This document shows, piece after piece, positions 8,167-16,881 of a stretch of 64,000 bases of DNA. The notes below the pieces were generated by a model. It saw nothing but the letters and a program-made list of their open reading frames with translations. It had not been told where the DNA came from and ran no database searches. Positions within the stretch are counted from its first letter, which is position 1. Every line of letters starts with the position of its first letter. The DNA is from Geobacteraceae bacterium (GTDB taxonomy: Bacteria > Desulfobacterota > Desulfuromonadia > Geobacterales > Pseudopelobacteraceae): assembly GCA_027404165.1 (NCBI GenBank), contig DAHZCG010000006.1:248001-312000 (forward strand). The letters are read 5' to 3'. Made by a program: the position numbers and the translations under genes.

Positions 8167-9029
8167 CAGATATCCTCTGTCAAGGGGAGGTCGCAGCTGA
8201 AGCGATTCCACCCGGTCTGCTTGATAGTAATTTTGTTTTCGGCCAGACGCATAATTCGCGGCGTGCCGTCAGTGTCGAACCAGATAAACGGGCGCAACTG
8301 GCCCCGGCAATACGTGATAAAAAAGCCGTGCAGCCAGTTGCAGTGATAAAAATCCAGATTGCTCCAGGACAGGGCCCATTTGTTGCGGGTTGTTTTCCCG
8401 GCCCGATACACGACCGGAGCGCCGGCGCTTGAATCCTCCAGAGCGTGGAGGGTGATCAGGCCATAGCCGGTACCGGGGCGGCATGGCGCAGGGAACCGCA
8501 TTACAACATCACCGATGGCAAAGGCGGTGCCCATGTCCGCCGTGTATGCTGCCACACCGGATGCCACCAGACCGCTGTAGTTGATATCGATCATCAGGCG
8601 CAGGCCGTTCAGGCTGTAGCGGCCATACGCAATTTCCGGCGTTACGGGAAAATCGGCATCGGCAAAACGGACCGGCCACACAATCCCCTGCTCCGGGTTG
8701 TAATATTCCCACGGTTCGGACTGGGCCCGGGCAATCGTGCGGAAAAACGTCTCCAGGTTGTCGCGATCAATAGTGCTGATCGATGGCCAGGAGAGCGTCT
8801 GATATAAGCGCACGGCGTAGGGTTCGCCGACGAACTGCGCGCCCCCGCCTGATTCTCGCTGCCACTGGTTGAATTCAATGGTAAATTCTGGGTACAGCGG
8901 CATCCGGCCAAGGTCGAAGGACATCAACGCATGGTTGACAGTGCGGGTACCAACCGGCGGAGCCCAGAGAGCAAAATAACCCGCATCAACATAGCCGGAC
9001 TGTATGGATGTATTGCGCTGGCGAAGCAT
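8166..9029 (-). CDS. Phage minor tail protein
   Basis: 287-residue protein between tape measure and tail hub, the usual place of the distal tail/tail-tip connector. It is rich in aromatic residues (FALWAPPVG, WEYYNPEQGIVWP, FIWFDTDGTPR) with predicted beta structure and no signal peptide. The ATG at 9029 directly abuts the preceding gene. Family not identified with certainty. Confidence 0.65.
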   Translation of the reverse strand: MLRQRNTSIQSGYVDAGYFALWAPPVGTRTVNHALMSFDLGRMPLYPEFTIEFNQWQRESGGGAQFVGEPYAVRLYQTLSWPSISTIDRDNLETFFRTIARAQSEPWEYYNPEQGIVWPVRFADADFPVTPEIAYGRYSLNGLRLMIDINYSGLVASGVAAYTADMGTAFAIGDVVMRFPAPCRPGTGYGLITLHALEDSSAGAPVVYRAGKTTRNKWALSWSNLDFYHCNWLHGFFITYCRGQLRPFIWFDTDGTPRIMRLAENKITIKQTGWNRFSCDLPLTEDI

Positions 9030-9224
9030 TTACGCGGGGGCTACCGAAAAATCGTCACACGCCAGGATGAGAATGCCTTCGCCGGGTGATTCGGCCAGGA
9101 CTGGGTCAGTGTTCAGTTTGTTCTGCAGCGCGGACAGGGTGGTCAGCACTTCGGCCCGGACGAGGCAGTCGGTTTTTTTATAGCAACGGGAACAACGGGC
9201 ATCGACGGTGAATAGTTTTTGCAT
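9030..9224 (-). CDS. Small phage protein with Cys cluster
   Basis: 64-residue protein starting MQKLFTVDARCSRCYKKTDC. Three cysteines in CxxCxxxxxC suggest metal binding. The ATG is preceded by AAAGGAGTCATCTTC. It lies between the tape-measure and the minor tail gene. Unknown function. Confidence 0.6.
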   Translation of the reverse strand: MQKLFTVDARCSRCYKKTDCLVRAEVLTTLSALQNKLNTDPVLAESPGEGILILACDDFSVAPA

Positions 9225-9238
9225 GAAGATGACTCCTT

Positions 9239-12139
9239 TTATGCCGCCTGTCGGCCGGCGAGTTTTTTGAGTTCAGGATAAACCTGTTGAGCAATTTCGG
9301 CGGCGGTCTGCTGGCTGGTAGAGCCGCCCTGAATAGTGATGGATATGCCGCCCTGGAGGGTGATGCTGGTGGCAGTGCCAGCGCCTCCGGCAGCAGGGTT
9401 GTATTGCTTCGGTACCACGGCCTCGCCCTTATGAAGATAGGCATAGCCATCGGCGGGGATGTAGTTGGTGCCGACCGCAAAACCACCGAGAAAGGGAGAA
9501 TTGAGATCGGAAAAGACCCCACCCAAAGAAGAACTGCTTTGCAATGAAGATGAAAGTCGCGCAGTAGCAGCGGCAGAAGCAGATTGATAGTTATATTGCC
9601 CGGCGGTGGCGTCTTTCGCATAAATCGGCTGGCCGTTGGAAAAGCCGACAATTTCACCGGTCAACACGCCGAGGTCCTGTTCATACTGGAGCTGTTGCGC
9701 TTTTTTACCGTTTAGCTGATCTTGCAGTAGAATCTGCTGGGAGAGCGCAGTAATAGAGGCGTTATTGCCACTGGCCATGGCCAGGTTAAGTTTGTTCTGC
9801 AGATCAAGCGCGGTCGCTTTCCCATCCCGGAGGCTTTTCTCGGTACCGGCCAGGGTATTGGTTTTGCCATTCAGCACATCCAGCTCTTCCTGTTGCCCCC
9901 TGATGGCATCAGCATACTGCTTGGCCTCATCCAGTTCCTTGTTGCTGGCCTCGGTGCGCTGCCTTGCAAATTCCTTTTCTTTTAATGCCTGCGCGGCAGT
10001 GCTCAAACGGCGGTATTCCGCTGTTTTCTTTTCGGCTTCGATTTTTGTTTCTGCCGCTTGCACATACTGTCCCGCGTCATCTTGCGATTGGGCCAGCAGT
10101 TTGGCGTATGCCTGAGCGGTGGATCTGGTTGCATCCTGGAGCTTCGTCTCTTCCGTTATCTTCGTTTTCTGCAGATCCAGACCGGCCAGAGAAACGGCTT
10201 CATCGGCTTTGGTATTTTTAGCAAGTTCTTCCTGGTATTCCTTGCTCTTGGCACCCTTCTTGTCCAGGATAGTGTTAAGCAGATCGACCTCACGATTGTA
10301 ATAATCAACAGAGTTGTCATAGCGGGCCTGGACTTCAGCCAGGGTAATCCGGGTTTCTTCCGCGAGGTAATCTTGCGTCATTAACTGGCCCGAGTCATAG
10401 GACTGCTTGAGGTCAGCCAACTCTACCGCTGCAGCGGCTTTGGCATAGCTGGTCTTCTGATCCTGCGTAGCCTTGAAGGCGGCCAGCTCTTTATCCTGCA
10501 GGGCGATTTTTTCATCGGTCTGCTTTTGCGTGTCCTGGATATTAATCGTTGGTACAGGCGCGCCGCTACTGACTCCGGCTTTCCGTGCCATGGCCTCGTT
10601 AAGCCTCTGTGTGGCTGCGGCGTCTTTAACCTGCGATTCGTCATACATCGCTTCGCCGGTCAAATTAACACCAAAATTCTGATAGAGTTTTTTATCGGCC
10701 CAGCGTACCAGTGGTTGTGCGGCATAACCAAGGCCAACTCCAACGGCTCCAGCACCCAACAACCCAAGTCCCGCACCAACGGCAGCACTCCCCGCGACAG
10801 TGCCCCCGACGGCGGCAGTACCGGCAGCAGCAATACCAGCTCCGCCGGTCACCATGCCGGTGGTCAACATAACAGCACGGGTCGCAGCGGCAACTTCACC
10901 CAGGGTCTTCACTGCGGAAATTACCCCGAAAATACCCTTGAGCAACATCCCGCCGATAAAAAACGCCGCGAACGGTTCAAAATTGTTATAGATCGTTTTG
11001 GCGATATCTGCGGTGGTGGACATGTACTCTTTGACGGTTTCCCAGCCCCGCTTGATATCTCCGGCCAGTTCGTCTTTATGTTCCTTCAGATAGCCATTGA
11101 TCTTTCCGAGCCATTCGGAAATATCTTTGACTATTGACGGGAACCCGGCTTGCAGGATCACCGTCATGGAGGTTTGGAACGATGATTTCACCGAAGACCA
11201 CATGGTGCCGATATCTTTTGACGCCTCACCGAAACCGCCCAACCGCTTGCCGAGCTCTTCCAGCAATGTTCCGGACTGTTTCCATTTTTCTATCTGCTGC
11301 TGTAGCGGGCCGTCAACAGTCTTTTGAAGCATGCTGGCCAGCTGACTGTTCTGATCGACCTCGCCGCGCATTAGAGCGGAGATTTCCTGCCGGACCTGCA
11401 TTTCGTTACGGCCGTTGTTGCTGTATACCGCCACAGCGTTTGCTAATCTAGTGAATGACTCGACCTGATTGGCATTATTAGTGTCCAGGAGCACGCCCTG
11501 CTTAGCCATTTCGAACGTAATCGTTTGCAGGTTGGTGAGATTGAGGGAGGTGTTGGCATCCACCTTCATTAGCGTGGTGTTCAGACCTTCGGCGTATGTT
11601 TTGGCGGCCGCATAGTCCCCGGCAATATCGGTGCCGCCCTGCAGGCTGGTGATCGTCGCCGCCATTTGCACGACCGACATCTGAAAATCATCAACGGCCT
11701 CGATCCCGGACTGGAACCCCTGCCAGATTTTGCCGCCAACGTAATAGGCAGCCATGCCGGTCAACAGCGTAGTAAAACGTCCCGTCAGCCGGTTCACCGA
11801 TGAATCGAGATCGCCAATGTTTTGCGTGAGGCTTTTCGCGCCCTTGTTGCTTTCCTGAAAGTTGCTGGCCTTATCCAGGGCGGCAACTTTGGCGGTCATG
11901 GCGGCATGAGCATTCTGCAGATCCTTCCAGGTGCCGAGGCCGCTGGTTTTGATGATCTCGTATGACGCCAGGGCGGCTTTTTTCTGATTTTCAAATGATT
12001 GTTCTGACTTGATGCCGAGAGAATAGAATGCCGCGCCGAGAAACTTTGAGACGTCTTCGCCCTTCGCCTGCATCTCTTTCATGGCAGCGAGGGCTTGATC
12101 CGGGTTGGCTCCTATGTTAAATCTAACGTCTTTCGCCAT
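9239..12139 (-). CDS. Tape measure protein (lambda gpH analogue)
   Basis: 966-residue protein that sets tail length and is ejected with the DNA. It has long helical, coiled-coil stretches (residues ~540-830, rich in Lys/Glu/Gln/Ala), hydrophobic glycine/alanine-rich segments around 390-480 that could insert in the host membrane, and the conserved C-terminal signature VGTNYIPADGYAYLHKGEAV followed by VPKQ. It is the longest phage gene and follows the frameshifting tail chaperone pair, as in lambda. Confidence 0.92.
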   Translation of the reverse strand: MAKDVRFNIGANPDQALAAMKEMQAKGEDVSKFLGAAFYSLGIKSEQSFENQKKAALASYEIIKTSGLGTWKDLQNAHAAMTAKVAALDKASNFQESNKGAKSLTQNIGDLDSSVNRLTGRFTTLLTGMAAYYVGGKIWQGFQSGIEAVDDFQMSVVQMAATITSLQGGTDIAGDYAAAKTYAEGLNTTLMKVDANTSLNLTNLQTITFEMAKQGVLLDTNNANQVESFTRLANAVAVYSNNGRNEMQVRQEISALMRGEVDQNSQLASMLQKTVDGPLQQQIEKWKQSGTLLEELGKRLGGFGEASKDIGTMWSSVKSSFQTSMTVILQAGFPSIVKDISEWLGKINGYLKEHKDELAGDIKRGWETVKEYMSTTADIAKTIYNNFEPFAAFFIGGMLLKGIFGVISAVKTLGEVAAATRAVMLTTGMVTGGAGIAAAGTAAVGGTVAGSAAVGAGLGLLGAGAVGVGLGYAAQPLVRWADKKLYQNFGVNLTGEAMYDESQVKDAAATQRLNEAMARKAGVSSGAPVPTINIQDTQKQTDEKIALQDKELAAFKATQDQKTSYAKAAAAVELADLKQSYDSGQLMTQDYLAEETRITLAEVQARYDNSVDYYNREVDLLNTILDKKGAKSKEYQEELAKNTKADEAVSLAGLDLQKTKITEETKLQDATRSTAQAYAKLLAQSQDDAGQYVQAAETKIEAEKKTAEYRRLSTAAQALKEKEFARQRTEASNKELDEAKQYADAIRGQQEELDVLNGKTNTLAGTEKSLRDGKATALDLQNKLNLAMASGNNASITALSQQILLQDQLNGKKAQQLQYEQDLGVLTGEIVGFSNGQPIYAKDATAGQYNYQSASAAATARLSSSLQSSSSLGGVFSDLNSPFLGGFAVGTNYIPADGYAYLHKGEAVVPKQYNPAAGGAGTATSITLQGGISITIQGGSTSQQTAAEIAQQVYPELKKLAGRQAA

Positions 12140-12449
12140 CAGGTTCTCCCTGTTTTTCCTTTGCTATCTTGCGGCACTCCGATTCGATGATTGCCAGTTG
12201 GATAAGATCGTCACGGCCCAGGTTGTATTCTTTTGCTGCCAGTTGGGATAAACCCATTTCCGCTAAATGCGAGATCAGCCAATGTGCCTCCAGGATACGA
12301 AACTCATCATCTCCCAGTTGATCAAAACATGTTGGACATGATCCGGTGATACAGTCAGGTTCTATGCCGTCAGCGTCAAAATTTTCACGGCATGCCTCGC
12401 AGGAAACCTTTGGATGGTCATCACGCGCCCAGAGGTACGCGGTTATTCG
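12123..12449 (-). CDS. Tail assembly chaperone frameshift extension (lambda gpT analogue)
   Basis: An open frame without its own good start continues the upstream chaperone gene after a -1 slip at GGGAAAC (12449-12455). The extension is 108 residues and ends in a TAG overlapping the tape-measure start. It contains a four-cysteine motif (CEAC...C...CPTC) and a helical C-terminus (ISHLAEMGLSQLAAKEYNLG). The gpG-gpT fusion in lambda chaperones the tape measure during tail assembly; position and architecture match. Confidence 0.8.
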   Translation of the reverse strand, partial: RITAYLWARDDHPKVSCEACRENFDADGIEPDCITGSCPTCFDQLGDDEFRILEAHWLISHLAEMGLSQLAAKEYNLGRDDLIQLAIIESECRKIAKEKQGEPDGERR

Positions 12450-12889
12450 TTTCCCGGTTGTTCTTCCTTGCTGAATTCAGCGAGGACGTCTTCCAGGTCT
12501 TTCAGGTCATCCGCATCGAGTTCCGGAATATCGTCATCAATAAATTGTGTTTCGTCCGTGGCGATACGGTAGACAAACTCGGAAAAACGATTGCTTTTGG
12601 TTATGGCCAGATTTCTGTTTTCGGGAGTAAACGGCAGTGGATCTCCGTTCGGGAGCAGCATACCTGGTTGATCTTGATCAGTAATTTTTCTCCAACCGAA
12701 CACCGCCGCTTTGCCAAGAAAGATATCCTGCACGCTGCCGGCCTTGGCTTTCATCTTTTTAGCCGCCTCAGCACCCTGCATCAGAATAGTGTTGAGCTTG
12801 GCTTTTTCTATGTGCTGGATAAGCACTTCGGTGTCTTTGTCGAAGGGAAACCATTTTTGCGGTGGTGTATCAAATATGCCGATTTTCAT
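12443..12889 (-). CDS. Tail assembly chaperone (lambda gpG analogue)
   Basis: 148-residue protein starting MKIGIFDTPPQKWFPFDKD and ending in an acidic tail (DDIPELDADDLKDLEDV). It lies between tail tube and tape measure, the lambda G position. Two codons before its stop is the slippery heptamer G-GGA-AAC, which lets part of the ribosomes continue into the 108-residue extension. The unshifted product terminates at TAA 12443-12445. Confidence 0.82.
   Translation of the reverse strand: MKIGIFDTPPQKWFPFDKDTEVLIQHIEKAKLNTILMQGAEAAKKMKAKAGSVQDIFLGKAAVFGWRKITDQDQPGMLLPNGDPLPFTPENRNLAITKSNRFSEFVYRIATDETQFIDDDIPELDADDLKDLEDVLAEFSKEEQPGNE
12449..12455 (-). other. Programmed -1 frameshift site GGGAAAC
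   Basis: The heptamer is in the zero frame as G GGA AAC, fitting X XXY YYZ and differing from the lambda G/GT site (GGGAAAG) only in the last base. A CGCG...CGCG stem could form about 7 nt downstream. The -1 frame is open for 108 codons while the zero frame stops at once. Confidence 0.8.
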
Positions 12890-12999
12890 GTTGTTGTCCT
12901 TTCCGTTGCTTCATTTAATTGAATGGGTGATAAAAAAGGCGGCAAGGAGGATGGCGAGGCCTCCGACCCCCGAAAGGATAGAGGCCCCGCCAATCTCTA

Positions 13000-14058
13000 T
13001 TACGCCAGTAGACTCGTGCTGATTTTATTAGTGATGCTGATCCAGAGCGGGTCGGTATTGCCGACCATGCCTAGTGGCGCGGTTGTCGCACCCAGGACAT
13101 CATATTCTCTGCTGTTTTGAATGATGCCGGCGGCGTAGGGGTTCTCATACGTTTTCGGCTTCAGATGCGGCATCTGGAATTTGATCAGATAGGGGATGTC
13201 AGTTTCGATCATCGGCCCGGTGCAGATAATTTCCGCTTTTTTGGAGACGTTATTCTTCATCTCGGTACGGGCGTTCAAGTTGGCAGTGCGCGGGAACTGC
13301 AGTTTGAGTCCGGCGGTAAACATGCCGTCTCCGGTCGGTTCATCGATCAGATCACGCGGGGCGGCGTCGTCTGATGTGTATGATCCATAAACGCCGCTTT
13401 GTTTCCTCTCCAGAGATAATTCAATACTGGACGGGCCGATTCTGTTTGTTATGTCCAGGGCAATATCAGACTGATCGTTTATCAATAATACCGTCTGGCC
13501 CATATAGGCGCGGGTGGTACGCTCAAGGATCGTGACGTTGTTAAAGGTGATCAGGGTATTAACGCCGTTGGTCGTGACATCAACGCCCGCGCCGGAAACG
13601 GTGATCTGAACCGGCTTGCCGGTATCCCATTTGATGACGACTTTGTTCGGCTTCCAAGAGGGCATCTCTTCTACCCCAACAGTGCCGATGGCCGCGCAGA
13701 GGGTGCCAAACAAGCCGTCATTGTTGAGCGCCACTTTGAGGATATGATCATAAGAGAGTGTCCCGGCGGCATGCAGGGCCGGGGCGGCGGCGGTGCCCAT
13801 GATAATAGCGAGCATCGAGAGCACGGTGGCGTCGTTGTAGCGAAGATACGCAGGGACTGAGCCCTCGCACTTGACTTCCCCGGCGCTGGAATCAACGGCA
13901 AACAGCTGGCCGCGAGAATCATCGGTAATGTTGGTGGTGTCGGCTTTGAGGCTCAAGTCGAGTCCGAGGAAACCATTACCGGCCCCCAGGGCAACGGCTG
14001 TGTTCCACACGGTGGCTTTCTTGAAGCCATATTTAAGTTCTGCTCCACTGATGCTCAT
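13000..14058 (-). CDS. Major tail tube protein
   Basis: 352-residue protein beginning MSISGAELKYGFKKATVWNT. Beta-rich, acidic, without signal peptide; contains a repeated Ig/tube-like alternation of hydrophobic strands (VQITVSGAGVDVTTNGVN). It lies upstream of the G/GT pair and tape measure, where the tail tube gene lies in lambda-like phages. Its ATG overlaps the preceding small gene's TAA (TAATG). Confidence 0.75.
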   Translation of the reverse strand: MSISGAELKYGFKKATVWNTAVALGAGNGFLGLDLSLKADTTNITDDSRGQLFAVDSSAGEVKCEGSVPAYLRYNDATVLSMLAIIMGTAAAPALHAAGTLSYDHILKVALNNDGLFGTLCAAIGTVGVEEMPSWKPNKVVIKWDTGKPVQITVSGAGVDVTTNGVNTLITFNNVTILERTTRAYMGQTVLLINDQSDIALDITNRIGPSSIELSLERKQSGVYGSYTSDDAAPRDLIDEPTGDGMFTAGLKLQFPRTANLNARTEMKNNVSKKAEIICTGPMIETDIPYLIKFQMPHLKPKTYENPYAAGIIQNSREYDVLGATTAPLGMVGNTDPLWISITNKISTSLLA

Positions 14059-14225
14059 TATTCATCCCCTCCCTTCTGCTCAATTTGTTTTTTTGACGAT
14101 TTACGGTCGAAGAGCTGATCAGCGAAATCTTCCTCTTCAATGGTGTATTCCTGACCTGCGACGATCTCCCCAAATTTGGGAGAGAAACCGAGGTTGCCTT
14201 TGCCGATTACATTGATTTTTGCCAT
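14058..14225 (-). CDS. Small phage protein upstream of tail tube
   Basis: 55-residue protein (MAKINVIGKGNLGFSPKFGE...EEEDFADQLFDRK), charged and soluble. The ATG at 14223-14225 follows AAAGGAGTCCATTA, a clear ribosome binding site, and the stop overlaps the tail tube start (TAATG). The length and N-terminal beta-hairpin pattern resemble tiny tail-region proteins; function unknown. Confidence 0.65.
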   Translation of the reverse strand: MAKINVIGKGNLGFSPKFGEIVAGQEYTIEEEDFADQLFDRKSSKKQIEQKGGDE

Positions 14226-14521
14226 TAATGGACTCCTTTAATTTCGGCGTTATAAATGCGTATAGTTTCACGACAACTTTCCAGTGCGGCGCGGTATGCC
14301 TCCAGGTTGACCAGCACGTCACGCCGACCCCGATCGGAGAGACAAAATTCAGCTGCCGGGTTTGCCGGCGGCCACACTTCGATCTGATGCATTACCGGTT
14401 GCGGCTCCACTGGCAGCTGGGGGCGGATACACGCTTTGCAGCACGCCCCCAGGGACGAGCAGCAGAGGAGCGCTATTATCAACAAACACAGGTTTCGGCA
14501 GGCTTTCGATACGTTGCACAT
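14225..14521 (-). CDS. Outer-membrane spanin (Rz1-like lipoprotein)
   Basis: 98-residue lipoprotein starting MCNVSKACRNLCLLIIALL with lipobox LGAC at about residues 24-27, then a proline-rich periplasmic part. Its first 173 bp overlap the Rz-like gene in another frame, the Rz/Rz1 arrangement of lambda. It would pair with the inner-membrane spanin to fuse the membranes at lysis. Somewhat longer than lambda Rz1. Its stop overlaps the next gene's ATG. Confidence 0.75.
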   Translation of the reverse strand: MCNVSKACRNLCLLIIALLCCSSLGACCKACIRPQLPVEPQPVMHQIEVWPPANPAAEFCLSDRGRRDVLVNLEAYRAALESCRETIRIYNAEIKGVH

Positions 14522-14753
14522 TGACGTTGCTCCTGATTTTGATCTGGCTGATGGCCTCGGTAAACTTGTTGGCCAGTTCCTGCGTTTGGGCCGCATCTTT
14601 CAGCTGCGCGGCCAGGACACTGTTTGCTGCTTTGAGCTGGTCGCGTTCGGCAAATACAGACCTGAGGTAAAAGCCCACTGCGATCAACAGCAGGATCAGC
14701 AGCGCGACGGCGATTTCCCGCCAGTATTTGATGACGATTGCGATAATCGACAT
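14349..14753 (-). CDS. Inner-membrane spanin (Rz-like)
   Basis: 134-residue protein starting MSIIAIVIKYWREIAVALLI, one N-terminal membrane anchor (residues ~12-31) followed by a coiled coil (ERDQLKAANSVLAAQLKDAAQTQ) and a Pro/Ala-rich C-terminus. This is the i-spanin topology. The ATG overlaps the endolysin stop and the outer spanin is nested in its 3' half. Confidence 0.78.
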   Translation of the reverse strand: MSIIAIVIKYWREIAVALLILLLIAVGFYLRSVFAERDQLKAANSVLAAQLKDAAQTQELANKFTEAISQIKIRSNVNVQRIESLPKPVFVDNSAPLLLVPGGVLQSVYPPPAASGAATGNASDRSVAAGKPGS

Positions 14754-15355
14754 TACTGCCCCACCCTTCCAAACCAACTATTCGAATATTTCGCCATGCG
14801 GAAATTGTTCTCGATAATCTGCAGGTATCGTTGCCCCTGCAGCACGTTGAGCGCCTTGTAAAATGTGGTGCGGTTCGTCTTTTTGCGCGTGTACTTATTG
14901 ATCCATTCGACCATTTCGAAATTGACGTGGCCGTTCAGCTTGTAGTGTGCCGGGCCAAAGATATTGACCAGGCGGATAACGATGTTGCCACCGGTAGCGA
15001 CGCCGCAATTTACCGAGGTGTCGAAGATCTCCGTGGCGGTCGCCTGGCTTTCAAACTCGCCCAGGTGGATCGGGTCCCAAAAGTCCCGCTTGTATAATTC
15101 CCCCGCCCGCTTGAGCGTCATGTTGCGGATATCAAGATGTGGATACGTGTTGGTTGCTATGCCGTATTTGGTGCAGCCCTGGCGGCCATGGCCAACCCTG
15201 CCGCCGGTCCAGTTGCCCGGATCGGATGGATCACACTGCAGCCCGCCTTCATGCCCGAAAACAGTGGCCAATGACTTGTTGATATCGGCGGCGGCTGCCG
15301 GGTGAGCCAGTGAGCAGGCCAGCGCCATTAACAGGTATGCCGTAAAATTTTTCAT
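14753..15355 (-). CDS. Exported endolysin, GH108-type lysozyme
   Basis: 200-residue muramidase starting MKNFTAYLLMALACSLAHPA with a signal peptide (cleavage near AAA-DIN), so it is secreted by Sec rather than released only by a holin. Catalytic glutamate in VFGHEGGLQ; the DPSDPGNWTGG segment and the C-terminal peptidoglycan-binding half (FDTSVNCGVATGG...NVLQGQRYLQIIENN) match the GH108 family. Central member of the holin-endolysin-Rz-Rz1 cassette. Confidence 0.87.
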   Translation of the reverse strand: MKNFTAYLLMALACSLAHPAAAADINKSLATVFGHEGGLQCDPSDPGNWTGGRVGHGRQGCTKYGIATNTYPHLDIRNMTLKRAGELYKRDFWDPIHLGEFESQATATEIFDTSVNCGVATGGNIVIRLVNIFGPAHYKLNGHVNFEMVEWINKYTRKKTNRTTFYKALNVLQGQRYLQIIENNFRMAKYSNSWFGRVGQ

Positions 15356-15356
15356 A

Positions 15357-15704
15357 TTATTTGGCCGCTTTTTGAGCCGTGTCGGCGGCTTCCAAAATGC
15401 CGTGCTGGACGCCCCACCAGGTCGCCTTGAGCAGACCGGCAACAACAGCGGCGAGAATTAGCCAGCCGATGCCGAGGATGCCCTTGTTGACCAGTTGCAC
15501 CGCCGTCTTGATCTTGCCGATTTCTTCGGGGGTGAGCCCCATGCTGCATTCGTTGTGTGACATCGCCTGGATGATCTTGGCGATTATCAACACATCATCA
15601 CGGGTCAAGGCATTGTGGCGCTTTTCTCCTGAGGCCGGCGGGTCCGGAAGCATTTCCATGATCTCTTGAAGATCTTCCAGGGCGATGGACATTTCATCAG
15701 GCAT
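15357..15704 (-). CDS. Putative holin
   Basis: 115-residue protein starting MPDEMSIALEDLQEIMEML. Hydrophilic N-terminus, then one clear membrane segment (ILGIGWLILAAVVAGLL) and a short basic/amphipathic C-terminus. It ends 2 bp before the endolysin start, so a holin or antiholin role is likely from position and topology. Confidence 0.65.
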   Translation of the reverse strand: MPDEMSIALEDLQEIMEMLPDPPASGEKRHNALTRDDVLIIAKIIQAMSHNECSMGLTPEEIGKIKTAVQLVNKGILGIGWLILAAVVAGLLKATWWGVQHGILEAADTAQKAAK

Positions 15705-15726
15705 TGTGACGACTCCCGGTTTAGTA

Positions 15727-16179
15727 TTATTCCTGCCCAAAAGGCGTGACGTAAAAAATGGTGAAACTGACCTGCACGATGCTAAAAACATCTTCCCCGG
15801 CTTGGACAGCCACCGAAGATTTGCAACTGTCGATAATCTCGATCAAGCCGCCGAATCGAAAGTCGACATAAAGAGCCTTGACCAGATCGGCCTTGAGTTT
15901 GCGCCCGGCTGAGCCATCCAGGTCGTCGGCGATGAAACCTTCCCAGGACATCGGATATAAATGATTTGTCTCGCCCATTTCCGGCGGTACCGGCCCGATT
16001 TCGACACCGCTCTGCAGATCTCCCGGGAACCAGGCTATTGATGGCATGATGTCCGGGTGTGCGGTGTATTCCAGCTCTTTGTAGACAGCGGCACCGGCGT
16101 CGGTTTGGTAACCGTTGGCGATGGTGATGGTTGCCAGCAGCGCGGCGATATATGCATCTATTTGGGCTTGTACGGTCAT
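15727..16179 (-). CDS. Putative tail terminator/completion protein
   Basis: 150-residue protein beginning MTVQAQIDAYIAALLATITI. Alternating alpha/beta pattern (LKADLVKALYVDF, FSIVQVSFTIFYV) as in lambda gpU-like tail terminators. It overlaps the preceding gene by 4 bp and lies between head-tail connector genes and lysis genes. Assignment rests on position and pattern. Confidence 0.55.
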   Translation of the reverse strand: MTVQAQIDAYIAALLATITIANGYQTDAGAAVYKELEYTAHPDIMPSIAWFPGDLQSGVEIGPVPPEMGETNHLYPMSWEGFIADDLDGSAGRKLKADLVKALYVDFRFGGLIEIIDSCKSSVAVQAGEDVFSIVQVSFTIFYVTPFGQE

Positions 16180-16496
16180 TTTTTTACCTGCAGATAAATA
16201 AGTGTGAATCCGTTGCCGTCCGGTCGGGGTTTGCCGTCAAAGCGGTAATCCTTGCCACGGATCGTCAGTACGTTGGCGCTGGTTATCCCGCTGAAATCGC
16301 TGTCTTGGACGCTAACTGCCGGTTTGAATACGATCTGGCTTGCTTCATACGGTGACACCACTTCACTGGACTCATCGAAAATGCCGCGAATGTCGTCTCT
16401 GACAAGGAGGCCGTCGAGGGAGATGCTGACGTCGACGTTGGCAAAGGCCCCGATAGACACCGTATTGCATTTAACTATCAGGGCCCCGAATGACAT
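16176..16496 (-). CDS. Putative head-tail joining protein (gpFII-like)
   Basis: 106-residue beta-rich protein (MSFGALIVKCNTVSIGAF...ANVLTIRGKDYRFDGKPRP). Length and the conserved TIRGKDYRFDG beta turn fit the small connector proteins that cap the filled head in lambda-like phages. Adjacent to the FI-like and tail terminator genes. Confidence 0.6.
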   Translation of the reverse strand: MSFGALIVKCNTVSIGAFANVDVSISLDGLLVRDDIRGIFDESSEVVSPYEASQIVFKPAVSVQDSDFSGITSANVLTIRGKDYRFDGKPRPDGNGFTLIYLQVKK

Positions 16497-16498
16497 TG

Positions 16499-16825
16499 TT
16501 ATGCCTCTTCCAGTTCGGTCATTTTTGCGACAAAGGCCGCGGCAATTTCATCATCCGGCTGGGCCTCTGGCATAAGCGCCTGCAAAGCATCTACTGTTTC
16601 AGCTGCAGCAATTGCGGCAAGCAGATCGGCTTTTGCATTGTCATCTGTGGAGTCGTCATCTGATTGCGTTTGGTCTTTTTCTGTAGCAAGCGCAGCAACG
16701 CCCAGCTTGATCAGGCGTTTTGCTTCTTTTGCTTCACACTCAAAAGGTTTGCCGCCGGGGACATGTTCTTTGTCTCCGATATGGATGCAGCCAAGAACGG
16801 CTACGATAAGGGCTGTTTTTGCCAT
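16499..16825 (-). CDS. gpFI-like DNA packaging/accessory protein
   Basis: 108-residue acidic protein. The N-terminal ~45 residues form a beta/helix domain (HVPGGKPFECEAKEAKRLIKLGVA), a short acidic linker (QTQSDDDSTDDN) follows, and the C-terminus is helical. Position right after the capsid gene and this two-part layout match lambda gpFI-like proteins. Confidence 0.6.
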   Translation of the reverse strand: MAKTALIVAVLGCIHIGDKEHVPGGKPFECEAKEAKRLIKLGVAALATEKDQTQSDDDSTDDNAKADLLAAIAAAETVDALQALMPEAQPDDEIAAAFVAKMTELEEA

Positions 16826-16881
16826 GATAGTTCCTTTCGCCGGGGCGGCATTACACCGCCACCGGCATTAATGGTTTATGG

